Assembly: GCA_020697475.1 (NCBI GenBank)
Contig: JAJFMO010000168.1
Location: forward strand, 1-9,190
Reading direction: 5' to 3'
Length of the DNA stretch: 9,190 nucleotides
DNA from: Paenibacillaceae bacterium
Lineage (GTDB): Bacteria; Bacillota; Bacilli; Paenibacillales; NBRC-103111
Shown in pieces: positions 1-7,320 of this stretch. The position numbers were made by a program, and so were the translations under genes. Position 1 is the first letter of the stretch. Every line of letters starts with the position of its first letter. Below the pieces are notes generated by a model. The model was not told the origin of the DNA, did not search any database, and saw only the letters and a program-made list of their open reading frames with translations.

Positions 1-727
1 GGCCGACGAAGCTGACGTGCACATGCCAAGGCGACTCGTCCGGCACCTCGTCGATAAAGCGGCAAGCTTGAGCGCCGATGTAGCTGTCGTGGAAGGAGGA
101 GGCGGGCAGCTTGGATGGCTGGGCGTGCCAGGACGGCTTGCCTTTGCGCTGGCGCATGTCGTCCACATAAGTCTCCAGCAGCCCCTGCTCCTGCAGAAAC
201 TTCTGATACGGACCGGCCAGCGCGAAGCTGTCCTCGCTCTTCATCTCCAGCTTCGGCCGCGACGCGTTGCCCTTGCCCTCCACCTCATGCGGATCGGTGA
301 AGCCGAAGTGGTACATAATCGGCAAATCCCCTCGCTCGCCATAGAAATGGTCCGCCTTATGCAGATCCGTCTTGCCGACGATGGCCACCCGGTAGCCCGC
401 TCGGCGCAATGCCTGATAATACGTCGGATGATCAAGCGGATAATTGCGCTTATTATTCAGCGCGCCAATGCGGTGCGGCAGCATCCCTGAAGCCAGCGAC
501 GCGCGACTCGGCGCGCAAACCGGGCTGTTGCAGGACGCCTGCGCAAACAGCACCCCCCGCTTCGCCAAAGCGTCAATGTTCGGCGTATTTACGTAATCAG
601 GATTGCGACAACTCAACCACTCCGCCCGGTGCTGATCGGTCATAATCAGGAGCAGATTCGGCCTCCTGTTGCTGTTGCCGTTGCTGTTCCTGTTCCTGCT
701 GGCGCCGTTTCCTCTGTTTTCCCCCAT
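1..727 (-). CDS. Sulfatase (formylglycine type), 3' end outside window
   Basis: Hydrolyses a sulfate ester, probably on a sugar, in the cytoplasm; the substrate cannot be read from sequence. The frame is open from ATG 727 to the left edge (242 codons), so the C-terminal half is missing. Seen: an N-terminal strand N-LLLIMTDQ with metal ligands D31/Q32, the sulfatase signature C-A-P-S-R at C71-R75 (Cys converted to formylglycine in this family), and VGKTDLH with K119 and H123. The visible part ends in WHVHVSFVG, just before the usual second active-site stretch. The start is chosen because AAGGAG lies 9 nt upstream and the first 22 residues precede the catalytic strand. There is no signal peptide; instead residues 10-22 are a low-complexity Arg/Ser/Gly-Asn leader. 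It follows the other sulfatase by 51 nt with no terminator between, so it is probably in the same operon. The family call is firm; the exact start is less so because of the leader. Confidence 0.93.
   Translation of the reverse strand, partial: MGENRGNGASRNRNSNGNSNRRPNLLLIMTDQHRAEWLSCRNPDYVNTPNIDALAKRGVLFAQASCNSPVCAPSRASLASGMLPHRIGALNNKRNYPLDHPTYYQALRRAGYRVAIVGKTDLHKADHFYGERGDLPIMYHFGFTDPHEVEGKGNASRPKLEMKSEDSFALAGPYQKFLQEQGLLETYVDDMRQRKGKPSWHAQPSKLPASSFHDSYIGAQACRFIDEVPDESPWHVHVSFVG
668..697 (-). repeat. Hexanucleotide repeat coding an X-Asn leader
   Basis: Five consecutive hexamers of the form (A/G)G(G/C)AAC, read on the minus strand, encode R-N, R-N, S-N, G-N, S-N at the N-terminus of the first sulfatase. 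The run is followed by AGGAGG, which encodes RR. It is a short imperfect microsatellite inside a coding region and adds a basic, Asn-rich tail ahead of the folded domain. Confidence 0.75.
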
Positions 728-778
728 CCCACTCCACTCCTTCTATAGAAAAAGTCCTCGTACGTAAAACGTTACGCA

Positions 779-2281
779 TCAATGCAGCCCGCGCGGCAGC
801 AAATCGTTGACGAGCCGCGCCCGCTTCAGCGGCGCCAGCTTCGACCCCGGCGCCACCGGCTTCAGCCGGCCGCCTTCCACTGCGGGGTCGTCGCCCCGCG
901 CAGACAACCTCGCGGCGAGCTCCTCCCGCCACCGCGTCAACACATCGCTGCGCCTGCCCGCCAGGTTGTGCAGCTCGTCTTGGTCTTGCTCGAGGTCGAA
1001 CAGCAGCTCGACCCCGTCTTGCTCGAACCAGATGTACTTCCACTTCCCATCAGTCAACATCAGCGAGCGGGAGCCGGGCGTCCCGAACTCGCCCAGCATC
1101 CGCTCCCGCACCTCGGCGCAGTCGCCCCGCAACAGCGGCAACAAGCTCTGGCTTCCCACATGCTCCGGCACTCCTGCACCCATTACGCCAGCCAGCTCCA
1201 AGCACGTCGGCAATATGTCCTGCAAGCCTACGAGCGCCTCCGACACCTGGCCGGGCATCCACTCGCCGCCGACCCAGGCGTCGAGATCGCCGCGGATCGG
1301 CGGAGTGACGATCAGCGGGATGCCGCAAGCCCCGCGCAGGAAATTCGATTTCGCCCACAAGCCGTGGTCGCCCAGGTTGTCGCCGTGGTCCGAAGCGAAG
1401 ATGAACCACGTATTCTCCAGCATTCTCTCTTCGCGCAGGGTGCCGATGATACGATTCAGCTGCCGGTCTATCTGCGTCACTAACGAATAGTACGCACGCA
1501 ACGTGAGGCTGCGCTTCAACCCTCCCATCGCCGCGTCGGGAAACTGTGCCAGCTTCTTCTCGTGGTAGATCGGATGGTTGTCCGTCCAATCCCCGATCAC
1601 CGGATCGGGAAACTCTTTCACGCCTTCATAGATGGCCAGGTCGCGGATGAGCGGCACGAGCGGCGGATGCGGGGCGGTGAACGACGCCCACACGAACAGA
1701 GGCCGCGTCCAGTCCCGGCGCTTGATCGCCTTGCACGTCTCGAAGCCGATCCACTCGCTTGGATGCAAATAGTCCGGCAAGTGCCACGGGGCCATGCCGT
1801 ATTCGTTGTTGGCCATGCCGTGAGCGAACGCCTGTCCGCTGTACCCTTGCTCGGCGAGCCATTCCTCGTAATCGCCGTAGCCGCGATGTTCGCCCGTCGT
1901 CTGGCCGAACAAGCGTCCCTCCTCCCACAGCTGCATGCTGTGGAAGCCGTAGTGGCAACGCTCCGGGTACACGTGCATCTTGCCGATCGCCCGCGTCTCG
2001 TAGCCCGCGTCGCTGAGGAGCTGCGGCAGCGTCTCGCGCACCGGCAGTCGGTAACCGGGCTTGCCCCCGGTATTGCCGAGCCGATATCCTTCCATGCCGG
2101 TCATGATCATCGCCCGCGCCGGAATGCATACCGGCGTCGTCGAGATCGCCCGGGCAAACCGTATGCCGCGCTTGGCCAGCAGATCGATATGCGGCGTCTG
2201 AATAATCGGGTGCCCGGCACATCCCAAGTGATCGCCGCGCAGTTGATCACATGTAATGAATACAATATTGGGCTGATCCAT
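779..2281 (-). CDS. Sulfatase (formylglycine type), complete, 500 aa
   Basis: Alkaline-phosphatase-superfamily sulfatase expected to remove sulfate from a sugar in the cytoplasm; the specificity is unknown. Metal ligands D12/Q13 sit in the first strand (NIVFITCDQ). C52-I-P-A-R56 is the C-x-P-A-R form of the formylglycine motif. GKMH gives K101 and H103, and APHPP gives H205. SDHGDNLGDHGLWAK at 297-311 supplies the D298/H299 metal site and K311. A typical small C-terminal subdomain follows (MLTDGKWKYIWFEQ... with DELHNLA). At 500 residues it is full length for the family. It has no signal peptide or transmembrane segment. ATG 2281 starts 3 nt after the regulator's stop; the AAGGAG upstream lies inside the end of the regulator gene, so translation is probably coupled. 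Its motif differs from the neighbouring sulfatase (CAPSR), so the two are not a recent duplication and may act on different linkages. It ends with TGA at 779-781. Confidence 0.96.
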   Translation of the reverse strand: MDQPNIVFITCDQLRGDHLGCAGHPIIQTPHIDLLAKRGIRFARAISTTPVCIPARAMIMTGMEGYRLGNTGGKPGYRLPVRETLPQLLSDAGYETRAIGKMHVYPERCHYGFHSMQLWEEGRLFGQTTGEHRGYGDYEEWLAEQGYSGQAFAHGMANNEYGMAPWHLPDYLHPSEWIGFETCKAIKRRDWTRPLFVWASFTAPHPPLVPLIRDLAIYEGVKEFPDPVIGDWTDNHPIYHEKKLAQFPDAAMGGLKRSLTLRAYYSLVTQIDRQLNRIIGTLREERMLENTWFIFASDHGDNLGDHGLWAKSNFLRGACGIPLIVTPPIRGDLDAWVGGEWMPGQVSEALVGLQDILPTCLELAGVMGAGVPEHVGSQSLLPLLRGDCAEVRERMLGEFGTPGSRSLMLTDGKWKYIWFEQDGVELLFDLEQDQDELHNLAGRRSDVLTRWREELAARLSARGDDPAVEGGRLKPVAPGSKLAPLKRARLVNDLLPRGLH

Positions 2282-2284
2282 CGT

Positions 2285-4648
2285 CTACTCGTCTTCTCCT
2301 TTACGCTTGCCGAATTTTTCCCGGTATTGCCCCGGTGTCATGCCTTCCATATTGCGAAAATACCGAATGAACGCCGCGGAGCTGTTATAATGCAGCTTCT
2401 TTGCGATATCCGCGATCGTCATCGCCCCTTCCTGCAACCATTGCTTCGTCATGTTCAGCCGATATTTGGCCACGTATTCGCTGAAGTTGACGCCTGTTTC
2501 CTGTTTGAACAGCTTGCTCAAATAGCTTGGATGCACCTGCAGTTCGACTGCGCAAGCCTCCAAAGTCGGATTAAGCTCGAACTGCTCGCGGATCATCGCG
2601 ACGACCGCCGCCACCTGGCGGCCTTCCTGCGTCTCGCGGCGGTTTTCAAGCCCGTTAAGGACCGGGAAAACCACCGATTCGAGGAACCATCTGCCGGTTT
2701 GCTCGAATGTCTGCATCCGGTTCAGTTCATCGAAGATCGGGCGGGAGGACAGCACTTTTCCCGCACGGTCTTCGTCATCCTCGACCAATTCCAGCACCCG
2801 GATCAGCAGCTTGCCGACCATCCACTGAAACCGGGCGAACTCCGGCGAGCTCATCCCCGCTTCTCTCATGAACTCCCGCAGCAGCTCCGCCGCCCAATCG
2901 GCCTGCCCCATCCTAAGCGCGTCGAGAAGCTCCTTCTCAAGCCGCGCCGGGTAAATACTGCCAAGCTTGCGATCCCGGTCCGCTTCATCAAGATGAACGA
3001 TGATGCCAGTGCCGAGGCGAAACCGCAGCTTGAGCGCTTCCAACGCCTCTACATAGGCGGTATCCGCCAGCTCCAGTCGCTCAAAGCTGCGACTGATGCC
3101 AATGCTCACTTCCGCCCGGAACAACCGGTGCGCCGACTCTTGAATCGACCGGGCAGCGTCGTCCAGGCGTCTGCTGAACGACTCTTCTCCTTCCCCGCTC
3201 ACGCCCTCTTCTTCGCGGCCGATCAGCACCGTCACCTGCGATTGCCCGATCAGCACAGGGTCGAGCCGATCGCTTGCCGGAATGAGCTCGCCGACGATGT
3301 TGCTGATCGCAAATAACAACAGGTCCTCTTCGCTCTCGCGGAATTTGCCTTCCTCCATGGCGTCGATTTGCAGGGCGAATACGGCATACTGCTCCCCGTC
3401 CGACGGCAGCCCGAGCATCTTGAGCCGCTCCAGCGCCTCGGCGGAGCCGATCTGGCCGAACAGCAGCTTCAGCACGAACCATTCGCTCAACTGTCGATGA
3501 TGGTCGCGGATTTGGTTGCGCAGCTGCTCGTCCGTACTAAGCAGCGTCTGGAACCGTTCTTCAATATACGAAAACTCATCCCTGGAAGCGTTCCCGGGAA
3601 CGGGCGACTCCGGCCCCATCTTGCTCACAAACTTGTACAGCCGACCGATCGGGTTGTACATGCGCCGCGCCCCGACCCAAATAATCCCCGCCGTGACCAA
3701 GAAGATCGCGAGGCATGTAAGGAACGTGATCCAGCCGATCGTTCGCGAATCCCGGGTCATCTCGGTTAACCCCAGCACCGATACATAGTACCAGCCATTG
3801 TAGTCGGACTTGGCATAAAGCACCGCCACATCGCGCGCCGCCCGCATCTCGAATGCGCCTTGCGCCGCGCCTGCATGCCGCTTCACCTCGCCGGACAGCG
3901 CTCGGAGGTCGGTCGGTTCGTCAACATTCTGGAACAGTACCCGAAAATCCTTATCGAGAATGACCATCCCGCTCAATCGGCTCGCCGAAGGCAGAAACTT
4001 CGTCACCTCGTGAATGTCCAGATCAACCGCCAGCAGCCCGTCCGGAGTCACGGAATTCGACAGCAACGGCAGCTTCTTGACCAGCGTAATCGAAGACGCC
4101 GGCGTGACGGAGCTCCCTTCCTCGTCGTCCGCCGTGGAATCCGCCTCCGACGTCACCCAGACGGAGAACGCCGGCAGACCCGCATAGCGGACGAACACCT
4201 CGCGGTTGAGTGCTTCCGTGAGCGGTTGCAAACCCGCATTGCTGATCACCCAATCGCCTCGAAAACTGACCAAACTGGCGTTCATGATCCCGTATTTGGA
4301 CAGCTGCAGATTATGCATCATGTTGGACAGTACGCGGTATGTCTCGAATTGCCGCCATGTCAGCGGGCCTTGGACCAGATCATTCACATCGGCGACCGCG
4401 CCGCCCAAGTCGTCCGAACCATTTTGCAGAAAGGAGGTGGTAATAAATTGGTTCACTGCGTAATCGACGGTCGTCAGCACATCCTCGATCCCCGTCTTCG
4501 TCTGCCGCAGCAACAGCTGGTTGCTCTCCTGCACCTTCTGCTCGATCGATTGCGCCGCCTTGAAGTAGGAAAGCACCCCCAGAGTTATGACCGGAGCGGC
4601 GCCGAGGAACAAGCTGAACAAGATCAATTGGAGCCTATACTTGGGCAT
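2285..4648 (-). CDS. Membrane-anchored AraC-family regulator with extracellular sensor domain
   Basis: A 787-residue one-component regulator. Seen in order: a short cytoplasmic start; TM1 about residues 6-28; an extracellular region about 30-302, the size and layout of a Cache-type sensor; TM2 about 304-327; a HAMP-like/linker stretch ending near 375; a middle domain about 415-555 that resembles the degenerate GGDEF-like domain of such regulators (contains SIGISRSFERLELADTAYVE) and lacks a GGDEF signature; and a C-terminal AraC DNA-binding domain about 684-780 with two helix-turn-helix units (VHPSYLSKLFKQETG, then TIADIAKKLHYNSSAAFIRYF). The start at ATG 4648 has GGAAAGG about 5 nt upstream. 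It lies 43 nt after the permease pair and 3 nt before a sulfatase. By family analogy it senses a sugar or a binding protein outside the cell and activates this operon. Its place mid-operon implies autoregulation, which is an inference. There is no receiver domain, so this is not a classical two-component response regulator. Confidence 0.93.
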   Translation of the reverse strand: MPKYRLQLILFSLFLGAAPVITLGVLSYFKAAQSIEQKVQESNQLLLRQTKTGIEDVLTTVDYAVNQFITTSFLQNGSDDLGGAVADVNDLVQGPLTWRQFETYRVLSNMMHNLQLSKYGIMNASLVSFRGDWVISNAGLQPLTEALNREVFVRYAGLPAFSVWVTSEADSTADDEEGSSVTPASSITLVKKLPLLSNSVTPDGLLAVDLDIHEVTKFLPSASRLSGMVILDKDFRVLFQNVDEPTDLRALSGEVKRHAGAAQGAFEMRAARDVAVLYAKSDYNGWYYVSVLGLTEMTRDSRTIGWITFLTCLAIFLVTAGIIWVGARRMYNPIGRLYKFVSKMGPESPVPGNASRDEFSYIEERFQTLLSTDEQLRNQIRDHHRQLSEWFVLKLLFGQIGSAEALERLKMLGLPSDGEQYAVFALQIDAMEEGKFRESEEDLLLFAISNIVGELIPASDRLDPVLIGQSQVTVLIGREEEGVSGEGEESFSRRLDDAARSIQESAHRLFRAEVSIGISRSFERLELADTAYVEALEALKLRFRLGTGIIVHLDEADRDRKLGSIYPARLEKELLDALRMGQADWAAELLREFMREAGMSSPEFARFQWMVGKLLIRVLELVEDDEDRAGKVLSSRPIFDELNRMQTFEQTGRWFLESVVFPVLNGLENRRETQEGRQVAAVVAMIREQFELNPTLEACAVELQVHPSYLSKLFKQETGVNFSEYVAKYRLNMTKQWLQEGAMTIADIAKKLHYNSSAAFIRYFRNMEGMTPGQYREKFGKRKGEDE

Positions 4649-4691
4649 GCGCGCCTTTCCATCCCTTTCTTGCGAAATCCGCCTTAAGGCA

Positions 4692-5594
4692 TCACCCCTT
4701 CACCGACCCGAGCATGACCCCTTTGGCAAAATGCTTCTGCAAAAAAGGATACACGCACAAGATGGGAATCGTCGAGACGAAAATGACGGCCATCTTCACC
4801 GGCTGCGGAGGGATGACGACATCCACGAAATCGCTGGAGTCTCCGATGCTGCTGTTCGCGAGAATCACCATGTTACGAAGAAGGACCTGTACCGGCCATT
4901 TGCCCGCATCGTTCAAGTATAGCACCGCGCTGACGTAGGAATTCCAATGCGCCACCGCATAGAACAAGCCGAACGTGGCAAGGGCCGGCATGGAGAGAGG
5001 CAGCACGACGCTGAACAGGACGCGCCAGTCGCCGCATCCGTCGATTTTAGCGGACTCTTCCAAGCCTTCGGGCATGTTTTGGAAAAAATTTTTTAGCACA
5101 ATCAGGTTGAAGGCACTGATCGCGCTCGGAATCATCAGCGACCAATAGGTGTTGATCATCCCAAACCATTTGACGACAAAATAAGTGGGGATCATCCCAC
5201 CGTGAAACAGCATGGTGAATAAGACCAGAAGCAGAATCCAACTGCGCCCCTTAAGTGTCTTTCGCGCCAGCGGATAAGCCATCAGTGAAGTCAGCAGCAA
5301 GTTGATCAAGGTCCCGACGACAGTGATATAGACGGAATTAAGCAGCCCTCTAACCAACTTGTTCGTGGAGAATATATAGCGGTAAGCATCAAGCGAGAAG
5401 CCCTTGGGAAGGATGGAGTCCGATAAGGAAAAGGAGCTGACAATTACGTACACAAACGGTGAGACGCAGATCAAGCCGATCAACAGCAGGACGGTTGCGT
5501 TGATGATTTCGAACAGTTGTCCCCGGCCGCGTTTGCGGTTTAGGTTTAAGCGTTGATTCGGTGCAGCGTTCAGGTTTCGACTGGGGTAGCTCAT
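4692..5594 (-). CDS. CUT1 ABC sugar transporter permease, YtcP/LplC-like
   Basis: Inner-membrane permease of a carbohydrate ABC importer, MalG type, expected to pair with the permease encoded just upstream. The protein has about six hydrophobic segments, a periplasmic-side stretch after TM1 (SFSLSDSILPKGFSLDAY) typical of the MalG/YtcP branch, and the cytoplasmic ATPase-contact EAA loop at about 178-199 (EESAKIDGCGDW...LP). The second canonical Ala of EAA is replaced by Ser here. It ends in KHFAKGVMLGSVKG, a usual C-terminus for this group. An upstream GTG at 5606 would add four residues but sits on top of its own purine-rich ribosome site. ATG 5594 has AAGAAGG at a workable distance and begins 1 nt after the previous stop, so I prefer it (300 aa). 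The first 25 residues are unusually rich in Asn and Arg. No ATPase is encoded here; many such importers share an MsmX-type ATPase encoded elsewhere. Confidence 0.95.
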   Translation of the reverse strand: MSYPSRNLNAAPNQRLNLNRKRGRGQLFEIINATVLLLIGLICVSPFVYVIVSSFSLSDSILPKGFSLDAYRYIFSTNKLVRGLLNSVYITVVGTLINLLLTSLMAYPLARKTLKGRSWILLLVLFTMLFHGGMIPTYFVVKWFGMINTYWSLMIPSAISAFNLIVLKNFFQNMPEGLEESAKIDGCGDWRVLFSVVLPLSMPALATFGLFYAVAHWNSYVSAVLYLNDAGKWPVQVLLRNMVILANSSIGDSSDFVDVVIPPQPVKMAVIFVSTIPILCVYPFLQKHFAKGVMLGSVKG

Positions 5595-5595
5595 T

Positions 5596-6513
5596 CTAGT
5601 ATACACCTTCTTCCCCGAACTTCTTGGCCAATCGGTTGGCCCCGACCACCAGAATCAAGCCGACGATGTTTTTGAACAGATTGACGGCTGTCGTATAGCT
5701 GAATTGCCCCATCAAGAGCCCATTCGTATAGACGTACGTGTCGTACACCTCGCCGACCTCGCGATTCAGCGAGTTGACCATCAGCAGCACCTGGTCGAAG
5801 TTGGTGTCCAGGAAGTGCCCGAGTCTAAGGATGAACAGAATGACGATCGTGCTGCGTATCGCCGGCAATGTGATATGCCATATTTGCCGCCAGCGGCTGG
5901 CTCCGTCGATGCGCGCCGCCTCATACATTCCCGGGTCGACCCCGGCCAATGCGGCCAGGAAGATGATCGTGCCCCAGCCGGTATCTTTCCAGATCACCTG
6001 CGAGGTGACCATCGTGCGGAACCATTCCGGGGCGAGCAAAAATTGGATTTTGTCGAGACCGAGAGCAGCGATGAGGTTGTTGACAATGCCCCCTTCAGTA
6101 GTAAACAAGATGTAGAAGATTCCGACAACGACGACCCACGAGACAAAGTGCGGGATATAAACGAGCGTCTGGATGAATCGCTTGTACCCTTCGGCGCGCA
6201 GTTCGTTAAGCAAGAGGGCGAGAATGATCGGCAAGGGGAAAAAGAAAACGATGTTGTAAATCGCAAGCAGCATGGTGTTGCGAAACAACAGCCAGAACGT
6301 GTCCTCACCGAAGAAGCGGGCGAAATGCTTCCAGCCGACCCAATCGCTATGCAGCAAACCAAGGTGCGGGGAATAGTTCTGAAACGCCATCAGGATGCCC
6401 CACATCGGCAAGTATTTGAAGCACAAGAAATATATGAGCCCTGGCAACAACATCATGTAAAGCGCTCGGTCTTTGTACATTGGGTTCTTGGCAAGCGAAT
6501 GCGGCGCTTTCAA
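5596..6513 (-). CDS. CUT1 ABC sugar transporter permease, LplB/YteP-like, TTG start
   Basis: First gene of the operon: a MalF-type permease of 305 residues, the usual length for the LplB/YteP branch. TM1 (LYMMLLPGLIYFLCFKYLP) is followed by the family's conserved GILMAFQNYSP stretch. The EAA loop Y197-EAARIDGASRW...LP217 is canonical and would contact the ATPase. The C-terminus LAKKFGEEGVY is the common ending of this group. The start is TTG at 6513, not the later ATG at 6480, because a perfect AGGAGG lies 7 nt upstream of the TTG and the intervening residues (KAPHSLAKNP) resemble the short cytoplasmic tail of relatives. It ends 1 nt before the second permease. Together they should form the transmembrane channel for a di- or oligosaccharide, probably sulfated given the downstream genes; that substrate is inferred. 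No solute-binding protein is visible. Confidence 0.96.
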   Translation of the reverse strand: MKAPHSLAKNPMYKDRALYMMLLPGLIYFLCFKYLPMWGILMAFQNYSPHLGLLHSDWVGWKHFARFFGEDTFWLLFRNTMLLAIYNIVFFFPLPIILALLLNELRAEGYKRFIQTLVYIPHFVSWVVVVGIFYILFTTEGGIVNNLIAALGLDKIQFLLAPEWFRTMVTSQVIWKDTGWGTIIFLAALAGVDPGMYEAARIDGASRWRQIWHITLPAIRSTIVILFILRLGHFLDTNFDQVLLMVNSLNREVGEVYDTYVYTNGLLMGQFSYTTAVNLFKNIVGLILVVGANRLAKKFGEEGVY

Positions 6514-6520
6514 TCGGTTT

Positions 6521-6526
6521 CCTCCT
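6521..6526 (-). promoter_or_regulatory. Shine-Dalgarno site fixing a TTG start
   Basis: Perfect AGGAGG on the minus strand, separated by seven bases (AAACCGA) from the TTG that begins the LplB-like permease. It decides the start in favour of TTG 6513 over ATG 6480. Confidence 0.85.
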
Positions 6527-6572
6527 TATGTCGACGGACATGAAGTCGAGCTGCGACGACCAACATGGGCGT

Positions 6573-6602
6573 ATTGTATAGCGGACACGCATAAATCGTC
6601 TA
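6573..6602 (-). promoter_or_regulatory. Candidate sigma-A promoter of the sulfatase/transporter operon
   Basis: Minus strand TAGACG (6597-6602), 18 bp spacer, TACAAT (6573-6578). This predicts a start near 6566 and a leader of about 53 nt before the permease TTG. The -35 matches only four of six consensus bases, as expected for an activator-dependent AraC-controlled promoter. A perfect TTGACA further upstream (about 6630-6636) has no -10 box at a usable distance. No direct-repeat operator was identified with certainty. Confidence 0.3.
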
Positions 6603-6688
6603 TATCCATCTCCGTCGCCGCCGTTCGCGTGTCAAACCGTTGCGCCGCTTGGAGTTGAAGGGAAAGCATCCATCTTTTGCGCAAGCAG

Positions 6689-6727
6689 AAAAAAGCCAAC
6701 AGCAGCGTGAACCCGTCCAGCGGCTTT
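6689..6727 (-). terminator. Candidate intrinsic terminator upstream of the operon
   Basis: On the minus strand AAAGCC (6722-6727) pairs with GGCTTT (6692-6697) and is followed by further Ts, giving six in a row. The 24-nt interior is only loosely paired, so the hairpin is not strong. It would stop minus-strand transcription arriving from the repeat and IS side before the operon promoter. No gene that it would terminate is left in the window. Confidence 0.4.
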
Positions 6728-6897
6728 GGCCATGATTAGATAAATTTATGATTGGGCTTACCTCGGGTGACGCCGTCCGAATCTAACGGACACTGTGGCC
6801 GCTGTCGATTAATTCTGAATAAGGTTGTAATTGGGTTGATTTTGAAATGAATCCTGCATTCCTCTTAGTGTAACGGTCCAGTAACTCCTCTTCATTG
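6728..6897. other. Intergenic stretch, no gene seen
   Basis: AT-rich DNA with stops in all frames. The only local structure is GTCCG/CGGAC around 6776-6791. At 6784-6807 a 24-nt stretch begins TAACG and has CGCT at the same offset as the repeat units further right; it may be a decayed sixth-sense relative of that family or chance. Confidence 0.4.
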
Positions 6898-7079
6898 TAA
6901 CGACTGCCAACGTCGCTATTTGAGGTAAAATGCGGGATTTTTAATTCTAACGATTGCTACACACGCTATTTCTGCTTTTTGGCTCAAATTCAGCGAGAAT
7001 CAGCGAAATAACGTCGCTCACAATCGTTAAAACCCAAAATCATTTTAAATGCCCTAAATAACGTTGCTCACAATCGTTG
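6898..7079. repeat. Four 24-bp repeats in two facing pairs (BIME-like)
   Basis: Units at 6898-6921 and 6948-6971 read left to right; units at 7006-7029 and 7056-7079 are the same sequence inverted. The shared pattern is (T/C)AACGA(C/T)TG, a variable middle, then CG(C/T)TATTT. Starts within each pair are exactly 50 bp apart and each inner spacer is 26 bp, so the whole is an imperfect inverted repeat with two 74-bp arms around a 34-bp centre. Each unit is also partly palindromic (AACG ... CGTT in the right pair). There are no coding signals here. The arrangement resembles dispersed extragenic palindromes of the BIME type; whether it recurs in the genome cannot be seen. Confidence 0.8.
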
Positions 7080-7320
7080 CACGCCAATATGGCTTGGCTT
7101 CCGATAATGAGAACTCTTAAACGTAGCTTTCTCCAGCTCCAAAATTAATCGACTGCCTCACTGTGGTAGCTTAAACGACAAAAACCGAAATTGTAGCGGC
7201 CAAGACAGCCTCTTAGAACCGCTTTGAGCGCGAAAAACAGCAAATACCAAGCTCTAAGCGTATACGATGGCCGTTAACCTGTCAAGCGGACGATCGAATG
7301 TTGTTTTTTGGCGTGCCTTA
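7080..7320. other. Intergenic stretch, no gene seen
   Basis: No open frame with a ribosome site on either strand. Only small features are visible, such as a 5-bp GCCAA/TTGGC hairpin near 7083-7098 and a T-run near 7303-7309 just before the candidate structured RNA. Confidence 0.5.

Noticed and set aside
653..661. Internal AGGAGG followed by CTG as an alternative start of the first sulfatase
   Set aside because: CTG starts are rare, the AGGAGG is explained by the RR codons of the leader, and ATG 727 has its own good site.
728..778. Partial palindrome between the two sulfatases as an operator
   Set aside because: The symmetry around 760-777 is imperfect and short; nothing beyond a ribosome site is supported.
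1562..3316. 584-codon plus-strand frame
   Set aside because: It lies opposite two well-supported genes with full domain content; an antisense open frame is expected in GC-rich DNA.
6898..7079. CRISPR array
   Set aside because: Only four units, in two orientations, with no cas genes and similar rather than unique spacers.
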